DNA of 64,000 nt from Helicobacter sp. MIT 00-7814 (GTDB lineage Bacteria; Campylobacterota; Campylobacteria; Campylobacterales; Helicobacteraceae). Made by a program: the position numbers and the translations under genes. Where the stretch lies: the NCBI RefSeq assembly GCF_003364115.1, contig NZ_NXLL01000011.1, positions 1-64,000 on the forward strand, given 5' to 3'. This document shows positions 27,430 through 36,370 of the stretch, in pieces (position 1 is the stretch's first letter; every line of letters begins with the position of its first letter). Under the pieces are notes generated by a model. That model did not search any database and had not been told where the DNA came from. It worked only from the letters and a program-made list of their open reading frames with translations.

Positions 27430-28545
27430 CTAGCATTGATGAGTTTCTTTGTAATGTTGATACACCGCTTTAATGCCCTCTTCAAGGCTTATGCTTGGTT
27501 TCCAGCCGAGGTGATTGAGCTTTGAAGAATCCATAAGCTTTGCAAAAGTCCCATCAGGCTTGCTCGTATCAAACACAAGCGCGCCCTCAAAGCCCACGAT
27601 TTTTTGGATAAGGCGCGCCAAATCCGCGATACTAATGTCACTGCCAAAGCCGACATTTATATGCGTGTTGCGCACTTCTTTTTTCGTCTCGTTTTGTTTT
27701 GCCTCGTTTTGCGCGCCTTGCACCTTTTGCACACCTTGCGCGTTAGAATCCGCCCCAGCAAGATCTGCAAAATCAATATTTTGCATCACATACACGCATG
27801 CCTTTGCCAAATCTTTAGCATGCAAAAACTCGCGCCGTGGATTCCCACTGCCCCAGATTTGCACGCTTTGCGCACTTATGCCAAACTTTTGCAAAAACTC
27901 TTGCGCCTTTTCCCCGCTTAAGCCAATATCAGATTCTACTTCCTTAAGCTTGCCTTCTGACAAGAGCTTTGCTAGGTGGATTTTACGCAGGAGCGCGGGC
28001 AACACATGCGAGCTGTAGAGGTCAAAATTATCATTGTCGCCATAAAGATTTGTCGGCATCACGCTCAAAAAATTGCACCCATATTGCAATGCGAAGCTCT
28101 CGCACATCTTAAGCCCCGCGATTTTGGCGATTGCGTAGGGCTCGTTTGTGTATTCTAGCTCGCTTGTGAGAAGGTGCTCTTCTTTAATCGGCTGAGGCGC
28201 GTTCTTTGGGTAAATGCACGAGCTACCGAGGAAAAGGAGTTTTTTTGCATTGTGCTTGTGGGCGTTAAAAATGATATTATTTTGAATACTAAGATTTTCA
28301 TAGATGAAATCCGCCCTGTATTGGTTGTTTGCGGCTATGCCACCAACTTTTGCGGCACATAAAAAGATATATTCTGGCTTAGTTTGTTTGAAAAACTCTT
28401 CCACCGCATTAAAATCACGCAAATCAAGCTCTGATCGCGTTTTGGTAATGATATTTGTAAAGCCACTCTCTTGCAATGCCTTAACCACGCTCGAGCCAAC
28501 CAGTCCTCTATGCCCAGCGACAAAAATCTTAGAATCTTTCTCCAT
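27430..28545 (-). CDS. fcl: GDP-L-fucose synthase
   Basis: This enzyme converts GDP-4-keto-6-deoxymannose to GDP-L-fucose. The SDR features are the NADP-binding GHRGLVGS at residues 11-18, catalytic YAIAK near residue 137 and the substrate loop MPTNLYGDNDNFD. At 371 residues it is about 50 longer than usual. Two insertions account for this, one around KLKEVESDIGLSGEKAQEFL and a Gln/Lys/Glu-rich low-complexity stretch near residues 263-295. It is divergent from the fucosyltransferase at 28690, which would use its product. The GDP-mannose dehydratase gene is not in the window. Confidence 0.94.
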   Translation of the reverse strand: MEKDSKIFVAGHRGLVGSSVVKALQESGFTNIITKTRSELDLRDFNAVEEFFKQTKPEYIFLCAAKVGGIAANNQYRADFIYENLSIQNNIIFNAHKHNAKKLLFLGSSCIYPKNAPQPIKEEHLLTSELEYTNEPYAIAKIAGLKMCESFALQYGCNFLSVMPTNLYGDNDNFDLYSSHVLPALLRKIHLAKLLSEGKLKEVESDIGLSGEKAQEFLQKFGISAQSVQIWGSGNPRREFLHAKDLAKACVYVMQNIDFADLAGADSNAQGVQKVQGAQNEAKQNETKKEVRNTHINVGFGSDISIADLARLIQKIVGFEGALVFDTSKPDGTFAKLMDSSKLNHLGWKPSISLEEGIKAVYQHYKETHQC

Positions 28546-28634
28546 TTTCCCCTCTCTTTGCGGATTCTAATGCCCTCTAAAGCGATTTAAACATTTGCTC
28601 TCTTGCGCTTTAAAGTGCATAAATAAAACGGCGC

Positions 28635-28640
28635 ATTATA
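28635..28640 (-). promoter_or_regulatory. -10 box for fcl (divergent)
   Basis: TTCGCTATAAT on the minus strand, 90 bases before the fcl ATG. It lies 11 bases from the opposing -10 box of the fucosyltransferase. Confidence 0.5.
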
Positions 28641-28651
28641 GCGAAATTTGC

Positions 28652-28657
28652 TATAAT
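28652..28657 (+). promoter_or_regulatory. Extended -10 box for the fucosyltransferase gene
   Basis: TTTGCTATAAT lies 33 bases before the GTG start. Confidence 0.6.
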
Positions 28658-28689
28658 CACACGCTAATTAAGGCTAAGGTGGTGGAATT

Positions 28690-29529
28690 GTGAAAATTGT
28701 AAAAATTATGGGTGGGCTTGGGAATCAAATGTTTCAATATGCATTTGCGCGCGCACTGCAGGAAAAGTTTCAATGCGAAGTGCTGCTTGATACTAGCTTT
28801 TATACACCAGAAATTGAAGATGGTGAATTCCCGCGCCCATTTTTATTACAAAACTACAATATCACGCTTAAAACCGCCACGCCAAAAGATGTTAAATACT
28901 GCACGCTCAAAGGCTCGCTTGTCCCAAAACCATTGAGAAAATATTTTCGCGAATATATTAGAGAAAATGAAGATGGCGCGAGAATCTATGATGAAAATCT
29001 CTTGCGTCAAACAAAGAAAAACACTTTTTACGAAGGCTATTTTCAAAACGCAAAATATTTTGCGCCACTTTTAGGGGATTTGCGAAAGGAATTAACGCTT
29101 AAAAATGCGCTAGATTCTATAAATATGGGGATTTTAGCGCAAATCAAATCCTGCAACGCGGTGAGTGTGCATATTAGGCGCGGGGATTATATCGCGCTTG
29201 GCTGTGCTTTGTGTGATATGGATTACTACAAGCGCGCGATTGGCTACATAAATGAACGCGTGGAAAATCCTTGCTATTTTCTTTTTTCAGATGATAGCGC
29301 ATGGCTTAGGGAAAATGCGAGAGAATTGGGCGGGGAACGCTTTTTTATCATGGATCACAACCCGCAAGAAAAGGCGCATTACGACTTAGAGCTTATGCGA
29401 GCCTGTAAGCATAATATTATAGCTAATTCTACTTTTTCATTATGGGGGGGGGCACTCAATGAGAATCCGCAAAAAATTATCATCGCCCCGAAAGGTTGGG
29501 GTGGCGGTTTTGATGTCAAAATAATATAA
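28690..29529 (+). CDS. futC: Alpha-1,2-fucosyltransferase (GT11), phase-variable (ON)
   Basis: GT11 enzymes add fucose in alpha-1,2 linkage, as in Lewis y and b type LPS. Diagnostic are the N-terminal MGGLGNQMFQYAFARAL, VHIRRGDY near residue 160, and ANSTFSLWGGALN near residue 247. The last motif is encoded by a G9 tract (29444-29452) and is in frame. The start is GTG with AAGGTGG upstream, and the 279-residue length is normal. It is the FutC type by motif; the acceptor is unknown. Confidence 0.92.
   Translation: MKIVKIMGGLGNQMFQYAFARALQEKFQCEVLLDTSFYTPEIEDGEFPRPFLLQNYNITLKTATPKDVKYCTLKGSLVPKPLRKYFREYIRENEDGARIYDENLLRQTKKNTFYEGYFQNAKYFAPLLGDLRKELTLKNALDSINMGILAQIKSCNAVSVHIRRGDYIALGCALCDMDYYKRAIGYINERVENPCYFLFSDDSAWLRENARELGGERFFIMDHNPQEKAHYDLELMRACKHNIIANSTFSLWGGALNENPQKIIIAPKGWGGGFDVKII
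29444..29452 (+). repeat. G9 tract in the fucosyltransferase gene
   Basis: It is read TGG GGG GGG GCA and encodes Trp-Gly-Gly-Ala inside a conserved motif near the C-terminus. A slip would remove about 25 residues of the donor-binding end. Confidence 0.95.
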
Positions 29530-29596
29530 AAATTCTTGCTTTTTTAGATAGAATACACAAACAAAATAATTTCAAGTTTTCAACAAAAGGCATCAA

Positions 29597-30721
29597 TTGA
29601 AAAAGATTCTCTTTGTCCTTGGCACGAGACCAGAGGTTATTAAGCTTGCTCCGTTGTTTTTGTATTTCAAGGCGCAAAAAGATGCCAAAAAAAGTGATAT
29701 GGAAGTTTTTTTGTGCAACACAGAGCAGCAAAAACACTTAAGCCACCAAACACTGAAATTTTTCAACCTCAAAGCAGACTTCAATCTCAATGTGATGACA
29801 AAAAATCAGAGCTTGCCTTCGCTTAACGCAAAGCTTCTTACTAAGCTTGATGCGCTTTTAAGCGAGCATCAGATTGATGCTTTGATCGTGCAGGGAGATA
29901 CGATGAGTGCGTATTGTGGCGCTTTATCGGCTTTTTATAAAAAGTTGCCGATTTTCCACATTGAGGCGGGTTTGCGCTCGCGTAACCTTTATGAGCCATT
30001 CCCTGAAGAGGCTATGCGCCTAATGATTAGCAAATTAGCAAATCTGCATTTTTGCCCCACAAAAGAGGATTCTCAGAATCTTATAAAAGAAAATATTGAC
30101 AAAAACGCGATTTTTGTCACCAAAAATACCGGCATCGATGCAATGCATTGTATCGATAAAAATGAGCTAGCAAATTCTACAAAACGCTTGCAACGCTTAG
30201 GTTTAAAGCTCAAGCAAGATAAGATCGTGCTTGTAACAATCCACAGAAGGGAAAATCACAGCAATATAAAAGCTCTAGCAAAGTGCATACTAAATCTTGC
30301 AGATAAGCACACAGAGGCTACTTTCATACTGCCTTTGCACCCAAATCCAAATGTCAAAGAAGCGCTCTCACAAATTTTACAAAACAAGCAAAATATCATT
30401 TTATGCGAAGCGCTCAATTATATCGATCTAATCAATGTAATGAAGCACAGCACGCTAATTTTAAGCGATAGTGGAGGCATACAAGAAGAAGCACCGAGCT
30501 TTAAGGTTAAGGTGCTTGTTTTGCGCAACTTCACAGAAAGGATAGCTGGGCTAAAATCTAGCTTCAGCGAGCTTGTGGGGAATGATGAAGAGCTTATTTC
30601 TAAGCGCGCGGATTACTATTTGCAAAATCCCTTTCATACAAATAAGCAAAATCCCTATGGGGACGGCAAAGCAAGTGAAAGAATTTTTTTGGCTATTAAA
30701 GCATTTTTTGAAAGGAAGTAG
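29597..30721 (+). CDS. wecB: UDP-N-acetylglucosamine 2-epimerase (non-hydrolysing)
   Basis: It converts UDP-GlcNAc to UDP-ManNAc. Landmarks are GTRPEVIKLAPL at the N-terminus, VQGDTMSAYCGALSA near residue 95, HIEAGLRS near residue 118, TIHRREN near residue 215 and SDSGGIQEEAPSF near residue 290. The 374-residue length is normal. The start is TTG with an AAAGG site. The gene sits between the fucosyltransferase and the GT genes and supplies a sugar precursor for the surface glycan. Confidence 0.93.
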   Translation: MKKILFVLGTRPEVIKLAPLFLYFKAQKDAKKSDMEVFLCNTEQQKHLSHQTLKFFNLKADFNLNVMTKNQSLPSLNAKLLTKLDALLSEHQIDALIVQGDTMSAYCGALSAFYKKLPIFHIEAGLRSRNLYEPFPEEAMRLMISKLANLHFCPTKEDSQNLIKENIDKNAIFVTKNTGIDAMHCIDKNELANSTKRLQRLGLKLKQDKIVLVTIHRRENHSNIKALAKCILNLADKHTEATFILPLHPNPNVKEALSQILQNKQNIILCEALNYIDLINVMKHSTLILSDSGGIQEEAPSFKVKVLVLRNFTERIAGLKSSFSELVGNDEELISKRADYYLQNPFHTNKQNPYGDGKASERIFLAIKAFFERK

Positions 30722-30727
30722 CTCACA

Positions 30728-32395
30728 ATGAAAACGCTGTATTTAGACAAAGAATTTGACAGAATCTTTGAGAAACTTTATAAAAAAGAGAATTTCAGTC
30801 TCTTGCGTTATGGCGATGGCGAGAGAGCGATTATGGTAGGGCAAAGCTATGGAAGCGGGGAAGGCTGGAAAGTGGAGGATAATCAAAACTTCACTAACGC
30901 ACTTTTGCAAACCCTTGGGCTTAATGATCCTCGCGTTATTTACGCTATCTCTTGTCCGTGTTGCGATGAAGTAGCAACCTACTGGTATCAAACACATATA
31001 GAATCTAAAAACCTAAGCCTTGCAAATATTTTCGTTAATTTTAATCATAGACGCTTTAAGGAGCATTTTGAAAAACTAAGCGAAGATGCGGTGTTAATCG
31101 CAAATCACCGCGCAAAGGGCAAAAAAATAGGGAATCTTAATATTCTCAAGCATTATGAAATCAGCGATGATTGCAATGCGTTTTTTAAAGAGGATTTGCA
31201 AAATTTATTAAGTGAGATTAAAAAAGATTTTGGCGAAAGGGAAAATCTACTTTTTGTTATTTCCGCAGGACCATTGGCTGAAATCATCATTTATAATCTT
31301 TTTTTACATAATCCAAACAATCGCTACATTGATTTTGGCTCATCGATTGACTTTTACTTTAAGCAAGGAGAACTAGGGGGGGGGGCAGAAGCATTGCGTC
31401 CTTATACAATCCCGGGCAATATCTATGCAGAAAGGAATTGCATAATGCCAATCTATGAAAATGAACTTAATGTAAGTGTCGTGCTTAATCTCTACAAACG
31501 CCCACAAGCGCTAAAAGAGCAATTGAAAGCAATTCAGAATCAATCGCTAAAACCAAAAGAAATTTTGCTTTATCAAGATGGTGTGTTTGAAGGAATTGAG
31601 ATTCCAAAAGAGATAGAGAAAGAATTTGATGTGATTGAGATTTCTAAGGAAAATAAAGGTGTGTGGGAGCGATTTAGATTCGCACAAAGAAGGGCGAGCT
31701 CGGAGCTTGTTTGCGTGTTTGATGATGATTGTATTCCAGGAAGCGACTTTCTAATGAACTGCTATAGGGAAATGCAAAAACAAGAAGGGCTGTATGGGAC
31801 AATAGGCATAATCCTGCAGAAACCACAAAATTATCCATATAAGGACTTTTTAATTCTTGGTTGGCTCAATCCAAATAAACGACGAGCGGAAGTTGATTTT
31901 GTCGGGCATTCGTGGTTTTTTAAAAAGAAATGGCTTGAAACATTTTTTGCAAATACACAAAGTTTGCAAAAATACAAAGTTGCGGGGGAAGACATGGGCT
32001 TTTCGCTTGCTTTGCAAAAAATTGGGGTAAAAACCTTTGTCCCGCCACAAATTTACGACCAACCACAAATGTGGGGTTCGCATCCAAAATTTGGAGAAAC
32101 CTATGGAAGCGCAGATGTAGCCCTACATAAAGATGAGGAAAATCTTAAGCGCTTTAATAATGCAATGAAAGAATGCCTCGATCTTGGTTTTCAAACACTT
32201 AAGAAAACAAACAAAAAAGCCTACTGGGAATCCACTCTGCTCTATCACAAGGCGCAGAAGAAAAAAGAGGGTGATATATATATATATATATATATATGGA
32301 AAGTTGCCAAAAGCTTCATAAAATCCAAACTCAAAGCACTCGAGCGAGGAATTCGGCTTAAATTAAAAGTCTATTTTGGGAGAAACAAAAAATAA
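30728..32395 (+). CDS. Bifunctional GT-D (DUF1792-like) plus GT2 glycosyltransferase with two slippage repeats
   Basis: The N-terminal half (about residues 1-235) has the GT-D signature LLRYGDGERA, with Asp30-Gly-Glu32 as the probable metal site. The C-terminal half (from about residue 242) is a GT2 fold (VSVVLNLYKRPQALKEQL; FDDDCIPG; GEDMGFSLAL). The linker contains a G10 tract encoding Gly217-219, in frame as assembled. Near the end an (AT)12 repeat encodes Asp then alternating Ile/Tyr before a basic amphipathic tail of about 35 residues. The gene is followed 15 bases later by a close paralogue. The sugar specificities are unknown. Confidence 0.85.
   Translation: MKTLYLDKEFDRIFEKLYKKENFSLLRYGDGERAIMVGQSYGSGEGWKVEDNQNFTNALLQTLGLNDPRVIYAISCPCCDEVATYWYQTHIESKNLSLANIFVNFNHRRFKEHFEKLSEDAVLIANHRAKGKKIGNLNILKHYEISDDCNAFFKEDLQNLLSEIKKDFGERENLLFVISAGPLAEIIIYNLFLHNPNNRYIDFGSSIDFYFKQGELGGGAEALRPYTIPGNIYAERNCIMPIYENELNVSVVLNLYKRPQALKEQLKAIQNQSLKPKEILLYQDGVFEGIEIPKEIEKEFDVIEISKENKGVWERFRFAQRRASSELVCVFDDDCIPGSDFLMNCYREMQKQEGLYGTIGIILQKPQNYPYKDFLILGWLNPNKRRAEVDFVGHSWFFKKKWLETFFANTQSLQKYKVAGEDMGFSLALQKIGVKTFVPPQIYDQPQMWGSHPKFGETYGSADVALHKDEENLKRFNNAMKECLDLGFQTLKKTNKKAYWESTLLYHKAQKKKEGDIYIYIYIWKVAKSFIKSKLKALERGIRLKLKVYFGRNKK
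31376..31385 (+). repeat. G10 tract at the GT-D/GT2 linker
   Basis: It is read GGG GGG GGG GCA, in frame. The paralogue at 32411 has an interrupted GC-rich sequence at the same place. A slip would leave a GT-D-only protein. Confidence 0.95.
32274..32297 (+). repeat. (AT)12 dinucleotide repeat near the 3' end of the GT gene
   Basis: Twelve perfect AT units encode alternating Ile/Tyr. One extra unit would end the protein as YGKLPKAS; one fewer would give a 20-residue polar tail starting ESCQKLHK. Only the C-terminal basic tail changes. Confidence 0.95.
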
Positions 32396-32410
32396 AAAGG
32401 ATAGCTCACA

Positions 32411-34042
32411 ATGAAAACACTGTATTTAGACAAAGAATTTGACAGAATCTTTGAGAAACTTTATAAAAAAGAGAATTTTTCACTTATCCGTAGTGCTGAT
32501 GGTGAGAGGGCAATTATAGTGGGTGATAGCGTAAGGGCGCAAGAAGGCTGGGAAGTCCAAGACAACAAAGACTTTGCTAACGCGCTTTTAGATTCACTCA
32601 ATATCGTTGATGAAAGATTGATTTATGCCGTCTCTTGCCCGTGTTGCGATGAAGCAGCGACTTGCTGGTATCAAACACATATAAAATCAAAGAATCTAAG
32701 CTTTTCAAATATTTTTGTCAATATCAACCACAGGCGTTTTAAAGAATATTTTGAAAAACTAAGCGAAGATGCAGTGCTAATCGCAAACCACCGCGCAAAG
32801 GGCAAGAAAATAGGGAATCTCAATATTCTCAAACATTATGAAATCAGCGATGATTGCAATGCGTTTTTTAAAGAGGATTTGCAAAATTTACTAAGCGAGA
32901 TTAAAAAAGATTTTGGCGAAAGGGAAAATCTGCTTTTTGTCGTGTCCTGCGGTCCTTTGTCGCCCATTGTAATTTCGCGGCTTTTTTTACATAATCCAAA
33001 CAATCGCTACATTGACTTTGGCTCATCGATTGACTTTTATTTCAAATCCGGGCAGGCTGGAAACGCTGGAGCTGAGGCGTTGCGCCCTTATATGATACCG
33101 GGAAATGAATATGCGGAAAGAAACTGCGTAATGCCAATCTATGAAAATGAACTTAATGTAAGTGTCGTGCTTAATCTCTACAAACGCCCACAAGCACTAA
33201 AAGAGCAACTGCGAGCAATTCAGAATCAATCGCTAAAACCAAAAGAAATTTTGCTTTATCAAGATGGTGTGTTTGAAGGCATTGAGATTCCAAAAGAGAT
33301 AGAGAAAGAATTTGATATTATTGAGATTTCTAAGGAAAATAAAGGTGTATGGGAGCGATTTAGATTCGCACAAAGGAGGGCAAGCTCGGAGCTTGTATGT
33401 GTGTTTGATGATGACACGATTCCGGGTAGGGATTTTTTGGCTAATTGTTTTTTACATATGCAAAAGCAGGAGGGGCTGTATGGGACGACTGGCGTGGTGT
33501 TGCAAAAGCCAGAAAATTACCCTTATAAAGACTTTTTTACACTCGGTTGGAGGAATCCAAACAAGTGGTGCGCGGAAGTTGATTTCGTGGGGCATTCGTG
33601 GTTTTTCAAAAAACAATGGCTTGAAACATTTTTTGCAAATACACAAAGCTTGCAAAAATACAAAGTCGCGGGAGAGGATATGGGCTTTTCGCTTGCTTTA
33701 CAAAAAATTGGGGTGAAAACTTTTGTCCCAGCGCAACCTTATGGGAAATTTCACCTTTGGGGAGAGATACCAGAAAGCACGCAAAAAATTAGCACAAATG
33801 AAGTGGCGCTTTATGCGGATTTACAAAACCAAAAACGCTTCAATGACGCAATGAAAGAGTGCCTTGAACTTGGATTTAAGATTCTTAAAAATTCTAATAA
33901 AAATGCTTACAAAAATGCGCGCAAACTTTACACAAAGGCGCAATTCCGCAAAGAAGGTGCGGGATATATTTTCAAATCCATCGAAAGAGCTATCCGCCAT
34001 AAAATAAAGCGATTTTTAGGAATCAAAAAATACCAAAAGTGA
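32411..34042 (+). CDS. Bifunctional GT-D plus GT2 glycosyltransferase, stable paralogue
   Basis: This 543-residue protein is a tandem duplicate of the preceding gene. The first 20 residues are identical and long identical blocks recur in both domains. It keeps the GT-D motif (SADGERA) and the GT2 motifs (FDDDTIPG, GEDMGFSLAL). The linker reads SGQAGNAGAEAL without a G run and the C-terminus lacks the AT repeat, ending in a different basic tail. Divergence is concentrated at residues 30-60 and in the last 110 residues, which may alter specificity. Confidence 0.85.
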   Translation: MKTLYLDKEFDRIFEKLYKKENFSLIRSADGERAIIVGDSVRAQEGWEVQDNKDFANALLDSLNIVDERLIYAVSCPCCDEAATCWYQTHIKSKNLSFSNIFVNINHRRFKEYFEKLSEDAVLIANHRAKGKKIGNLNILKHYEISDDCNAFFKEDLQNLLSEIKKDFGERENLLFVVSCGPLSPIVISRLFLHNPNNRYIDFGSSIDFYFKSGQAGNAGAEALRPYMIPGNEYAERNCVMPIYENELNVSVVLNLYKRPQALKEQLRAIQNQSLKPKEILLYQDGVFEGIEIPKEIEKEFDIIEISKENKGVWERFRFAQRRASSELVCVFDDDTIPGRDFLANCFLHMQKQEGLYGTTGVVLQKPENYPYKDFFTLGWRNPNKWCAEVDFVGHSWFFKKQWLETFFANTQSLQKYKVAGEDMGFSLALQKIGVKTFVPAQPYGKFHLWGEIPESTQKISTNEVALYADLQNQKRFNDAMKECLELGFKILKNSNKNAYKNARKLYTKAQFRKEGAGYIFKSIERAIRHKIKRFLGIKKYQK

Positions 34043-34049
34043 CACAATA

Positions 34050-34970
34050 ATGCCAAAATTTTCAATTATCCTTCCTGCCTTTAATGTACAAAACTACATT
34101 GCCAGAGCGCTAGAATCTTGCATAAATCAGAGCTTTGGGGATATTGAAATCATCATCGTAGATGATTGCGGACAAGATAAAAGCATGGAGATTGCCAAAG
34201 AATTTGCCAGCAGAGATTTACGGATTAAAATAATTCACAACGAAAAAAATCAAGGCACTTTTGCAAGTCGCAATAATGGCGCACTGCACGCTAGCGGGGA
34301 ATATTTGCTCTTTTTAGATTCTGATGATTATTTGGATTTATCAGTGTGCGAGATTCTACACACCGCGCTTTTAGAATCTACACAAGAAATCGATATTTTA
34401 GGCTTTAATTTTTTTAAACAAGAAGGCGGGGAATTTTACAAAGATTCACTTTTTGAGCACAAATTTAGAGGCAAAATCGATGCTTTTTGTATCTATCTCT
34501 TTTCGCAAGGCAAAGGCTATTGGAATCTTTGCAATAAAATCTATAAAACTTCCACTTACAAAAATGCCTGCAACTCCCTTCCGACAATGCAAAAAATCAC
34601 AATGGCTGAAGATGCTTTTATGTTTTTGCTTTTTTTATTCCATGCCAAAAATGCCGCGTATATCCCTGATGCACTTTATTTTTATTGTGAAAATTTAGAT
34701 TCTATCACAAAGAGAAATGACGCGCAAAAGCTTGCAAAAAGTATTTGTGATCATCAATATGTCCTTAGCCAAATCGCCTCATTGCAAATAGCAGAGCCAA
34801 AGCACGCAATCTATGCACGCATAATCTCTTATGATTTGCAATGCTCGCTTTTAAACGACACGCGCAAGACAAAGGGATTTTTTTACTATCTTTACTCAAG
34901 TGTGCGAAAAAAATACTTGCGACTTTTGCGTAAAAAAGAACTTCAAAGGCTTAAAAATGACTGCAAATAA
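34050..34970 (+). CDS. Family 2 glycosyltransferase
   Basis: The 306-residue GT-A protein starts FSIILPAFNVQNYIARALES and has metal-binding DSDDYLD near residue 92, typical of inverting GT2 enzymes with nucleotide-sugar donors. No TM helix is seen, so it acts at the cytoplasmic face. Lys/Arg-rich residues at the C-terminus may bind membrane. It starts seven bases after the previous gene and its end overlaps the next start by 14 bases. Confidence 0.87.
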   Translation: MPKFSIILPAFNVQNYIARALESCINQSFGDIEIIIVDDCGQDKSMEIAKEFASRDLRIKIIHNEKNQGTFASRNNGALHASGEYLLFLDSDDYLDLSVCEILHTALLESTQEIDILGFNFFKQEGGEFYKDSLFEHKFRGKIDAFCIYLFSQGKGYWNLCNKIYKTSTYKNACNSLPTMQKITMAEDAFMFLLFLFHAKNAAYIPDALYFYCENLDSITKRNDAQKLAKSICDHQYVLSQIASLQIAEPKHAIYARIISYDLQCSLLNDTRKTKGFFYYLYSSVRKKYLRLLRKKELQRLKNDCK

Positions 34971-36267
34971 AAATCCCCTCATCTCTATCATCGTCCCTAT
35001 TTACAATGTCGAGCCATACTTGCGCGAGTGCTTGGAAAGTCTGATAAACCAAAGCTACACAAACCTTGACATCGTGCTTGTAGATGATGGCAGTCTTGAT
35101 TCTAGCCTTGATATCGCGCTAGAATACGCGCGCAAAGATGAGAGAATCTTCATCATCTCCACGCCAAATCTCGGACTTGGGAACGCGCGCAACATCGGCT
35201 TAGAATTTATCAAACACACGCCTTTGCGCACAATGATTGAAAATCCGCATAAGCAAGGCAAGCCTATTTATTCTTTCACCCAAACGCATGCTTTCACACC
35301 TGCTACAAAAATGCTCACACAAAGCGCGCTGCAAGAGCATTTCACAGCTATCACGCCAAATTTTATCCGAGCAAACATTAGCAATATTAACGACTTAATC
35401 ATACAAGAACTGCCCTCGCGCATTATCCATTTTGTGGATTCTGATGATTATCTTTCACTTGATTGTATGGAATCTTGCGCGCGTGCGATGGAAGATTCTC
35501 ACTTGGAAATTTGCGCGCACAATTTGATAGAATATTTTGAAGGAAACAAGACTTTCAAGCACCACCAGCGACTTGGGATTTTCAAAAAAGTGCGAAAAGA
35601 TAGCTATGATTTTGGCGCGAAATTGCTTAGTCAAAATCATATTTATGATTTTTACTTTGCGTGGCAGGGGTGCTTCCGCTCTGAAATCCTCAATCGCTAT
35701 AATCTGCGCTTCACAAATGGAATCTTCCATGAAGACCACGACTTTGGCACGCTGCTTTTTTGCCTCGCAAAAAAAGTCGGCTATATCGGCGTAGAAGGCT
35801 ATATCTACCGCTCACGCCCAAACTCTGTAACCTCATCGCAAAAACAAACCGCCTTCCCGCCAAATCTCCCAACCGCCCTCCAACCGCTCAAACCTTATTT
35901 TGAAAATTACAAAGATTTACGCGATTATTTTAAAGCCTATTGCTACTGCATTGTAGCGCTAAAAATTTGGACTTTTTACATAGATTGTCTCGCGTTAGAA
36001 GATGCAAAATATTTAGAATCTACAGAATCTACGCAAGCAAAATCCATCCAAACAAGCGCGCAAGACTACAAACGCTTTTTTGAATTTACAATTTTAAATC
36101 ACTTGCAAATTTTTAAAACCTCGCTCAAAATCGATCCTTTAGGGATTAAGCAGATTCTTAAAACTTTCAATCTTTCAAAATTCTACACTCTGCTGTGGTT
36201 TTTCAAAGATTTGCACCGCCAACCAAAAAAGCTAAAATTTATTGGGAATCTACGCTATTTGCTCTAA
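34957..36267 (+). CDS. Family 2 glycosyltransferase with an insertion in the catalytic fold
   Basis: I place the start at ATG 34957 (AAAGG upstream), giving 436 residues. The N-terminus (ISIIVPIYNVEPYLRECLES) and VDDGSLDSS are standard GT2. The normally short stretch between NARNIGLEF and the FVDSDDYLS metal motif is expanded by about 70 residues (positions about 72-145). I recall similar expanded proteins in other Campylobacterota surface loci. The C-terminal region beyond residue 260 is unassigned. It is the last gene of the island on this strand. Confidence 0.85.
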   Translation: MTANKNPLISIIVPIYNVEPYLRECLESLINQSYTNLDIVLVDDGSLDSSLDIALEYARKDERIFIISTPNLGLGNARNIGLEFIKHTPLRTMIENPHKQGKPIYSFTQTHAFTPATKMLTQSALQEHFTAITPNFIRANISNINDLIIQELPSRIIHFVDSDDYLSLDCMESCARAMEDSHLEICAHNLIEYFEGNKTFKHHQRLGIFKKVRKDSYDFGAKLLSQNHIYDFYFAWQGCFRSEILNRYNLRFTNGIFHEDHDFGTLLFCLAKKVGYIGVEGYIYRSRPNSVTSSQKQTAFPPNLPTALQPLKPYFENYKDLRDYFKAYCYCIVALKIWTFYIDCLALEDAKYLESTESTQAKSIQTSAQDYKRFFEFTILNHLQIFKTSLKIDPLGIKQILKTFNLSKFYTLLWFFKDLHRQPKKLKFIGNLRYLL

Positions 36268-36370
36268 ATTTTATAAAATACTACAAAAAAACAAAACCTT
36301 AGAGCTACACCCTAGAACAGCACAGGGAATGGCGCAATGAGAAATCAATTTAAAAGGATAAAGGATAAAA

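Noticed and set aside
27515-28018. 167-codon open frame antisense to fcl
   Set aside because: A mirror-frame shadow rich in Ser/Cys/Phe, with no start signal; fcl is clear on the other strand.
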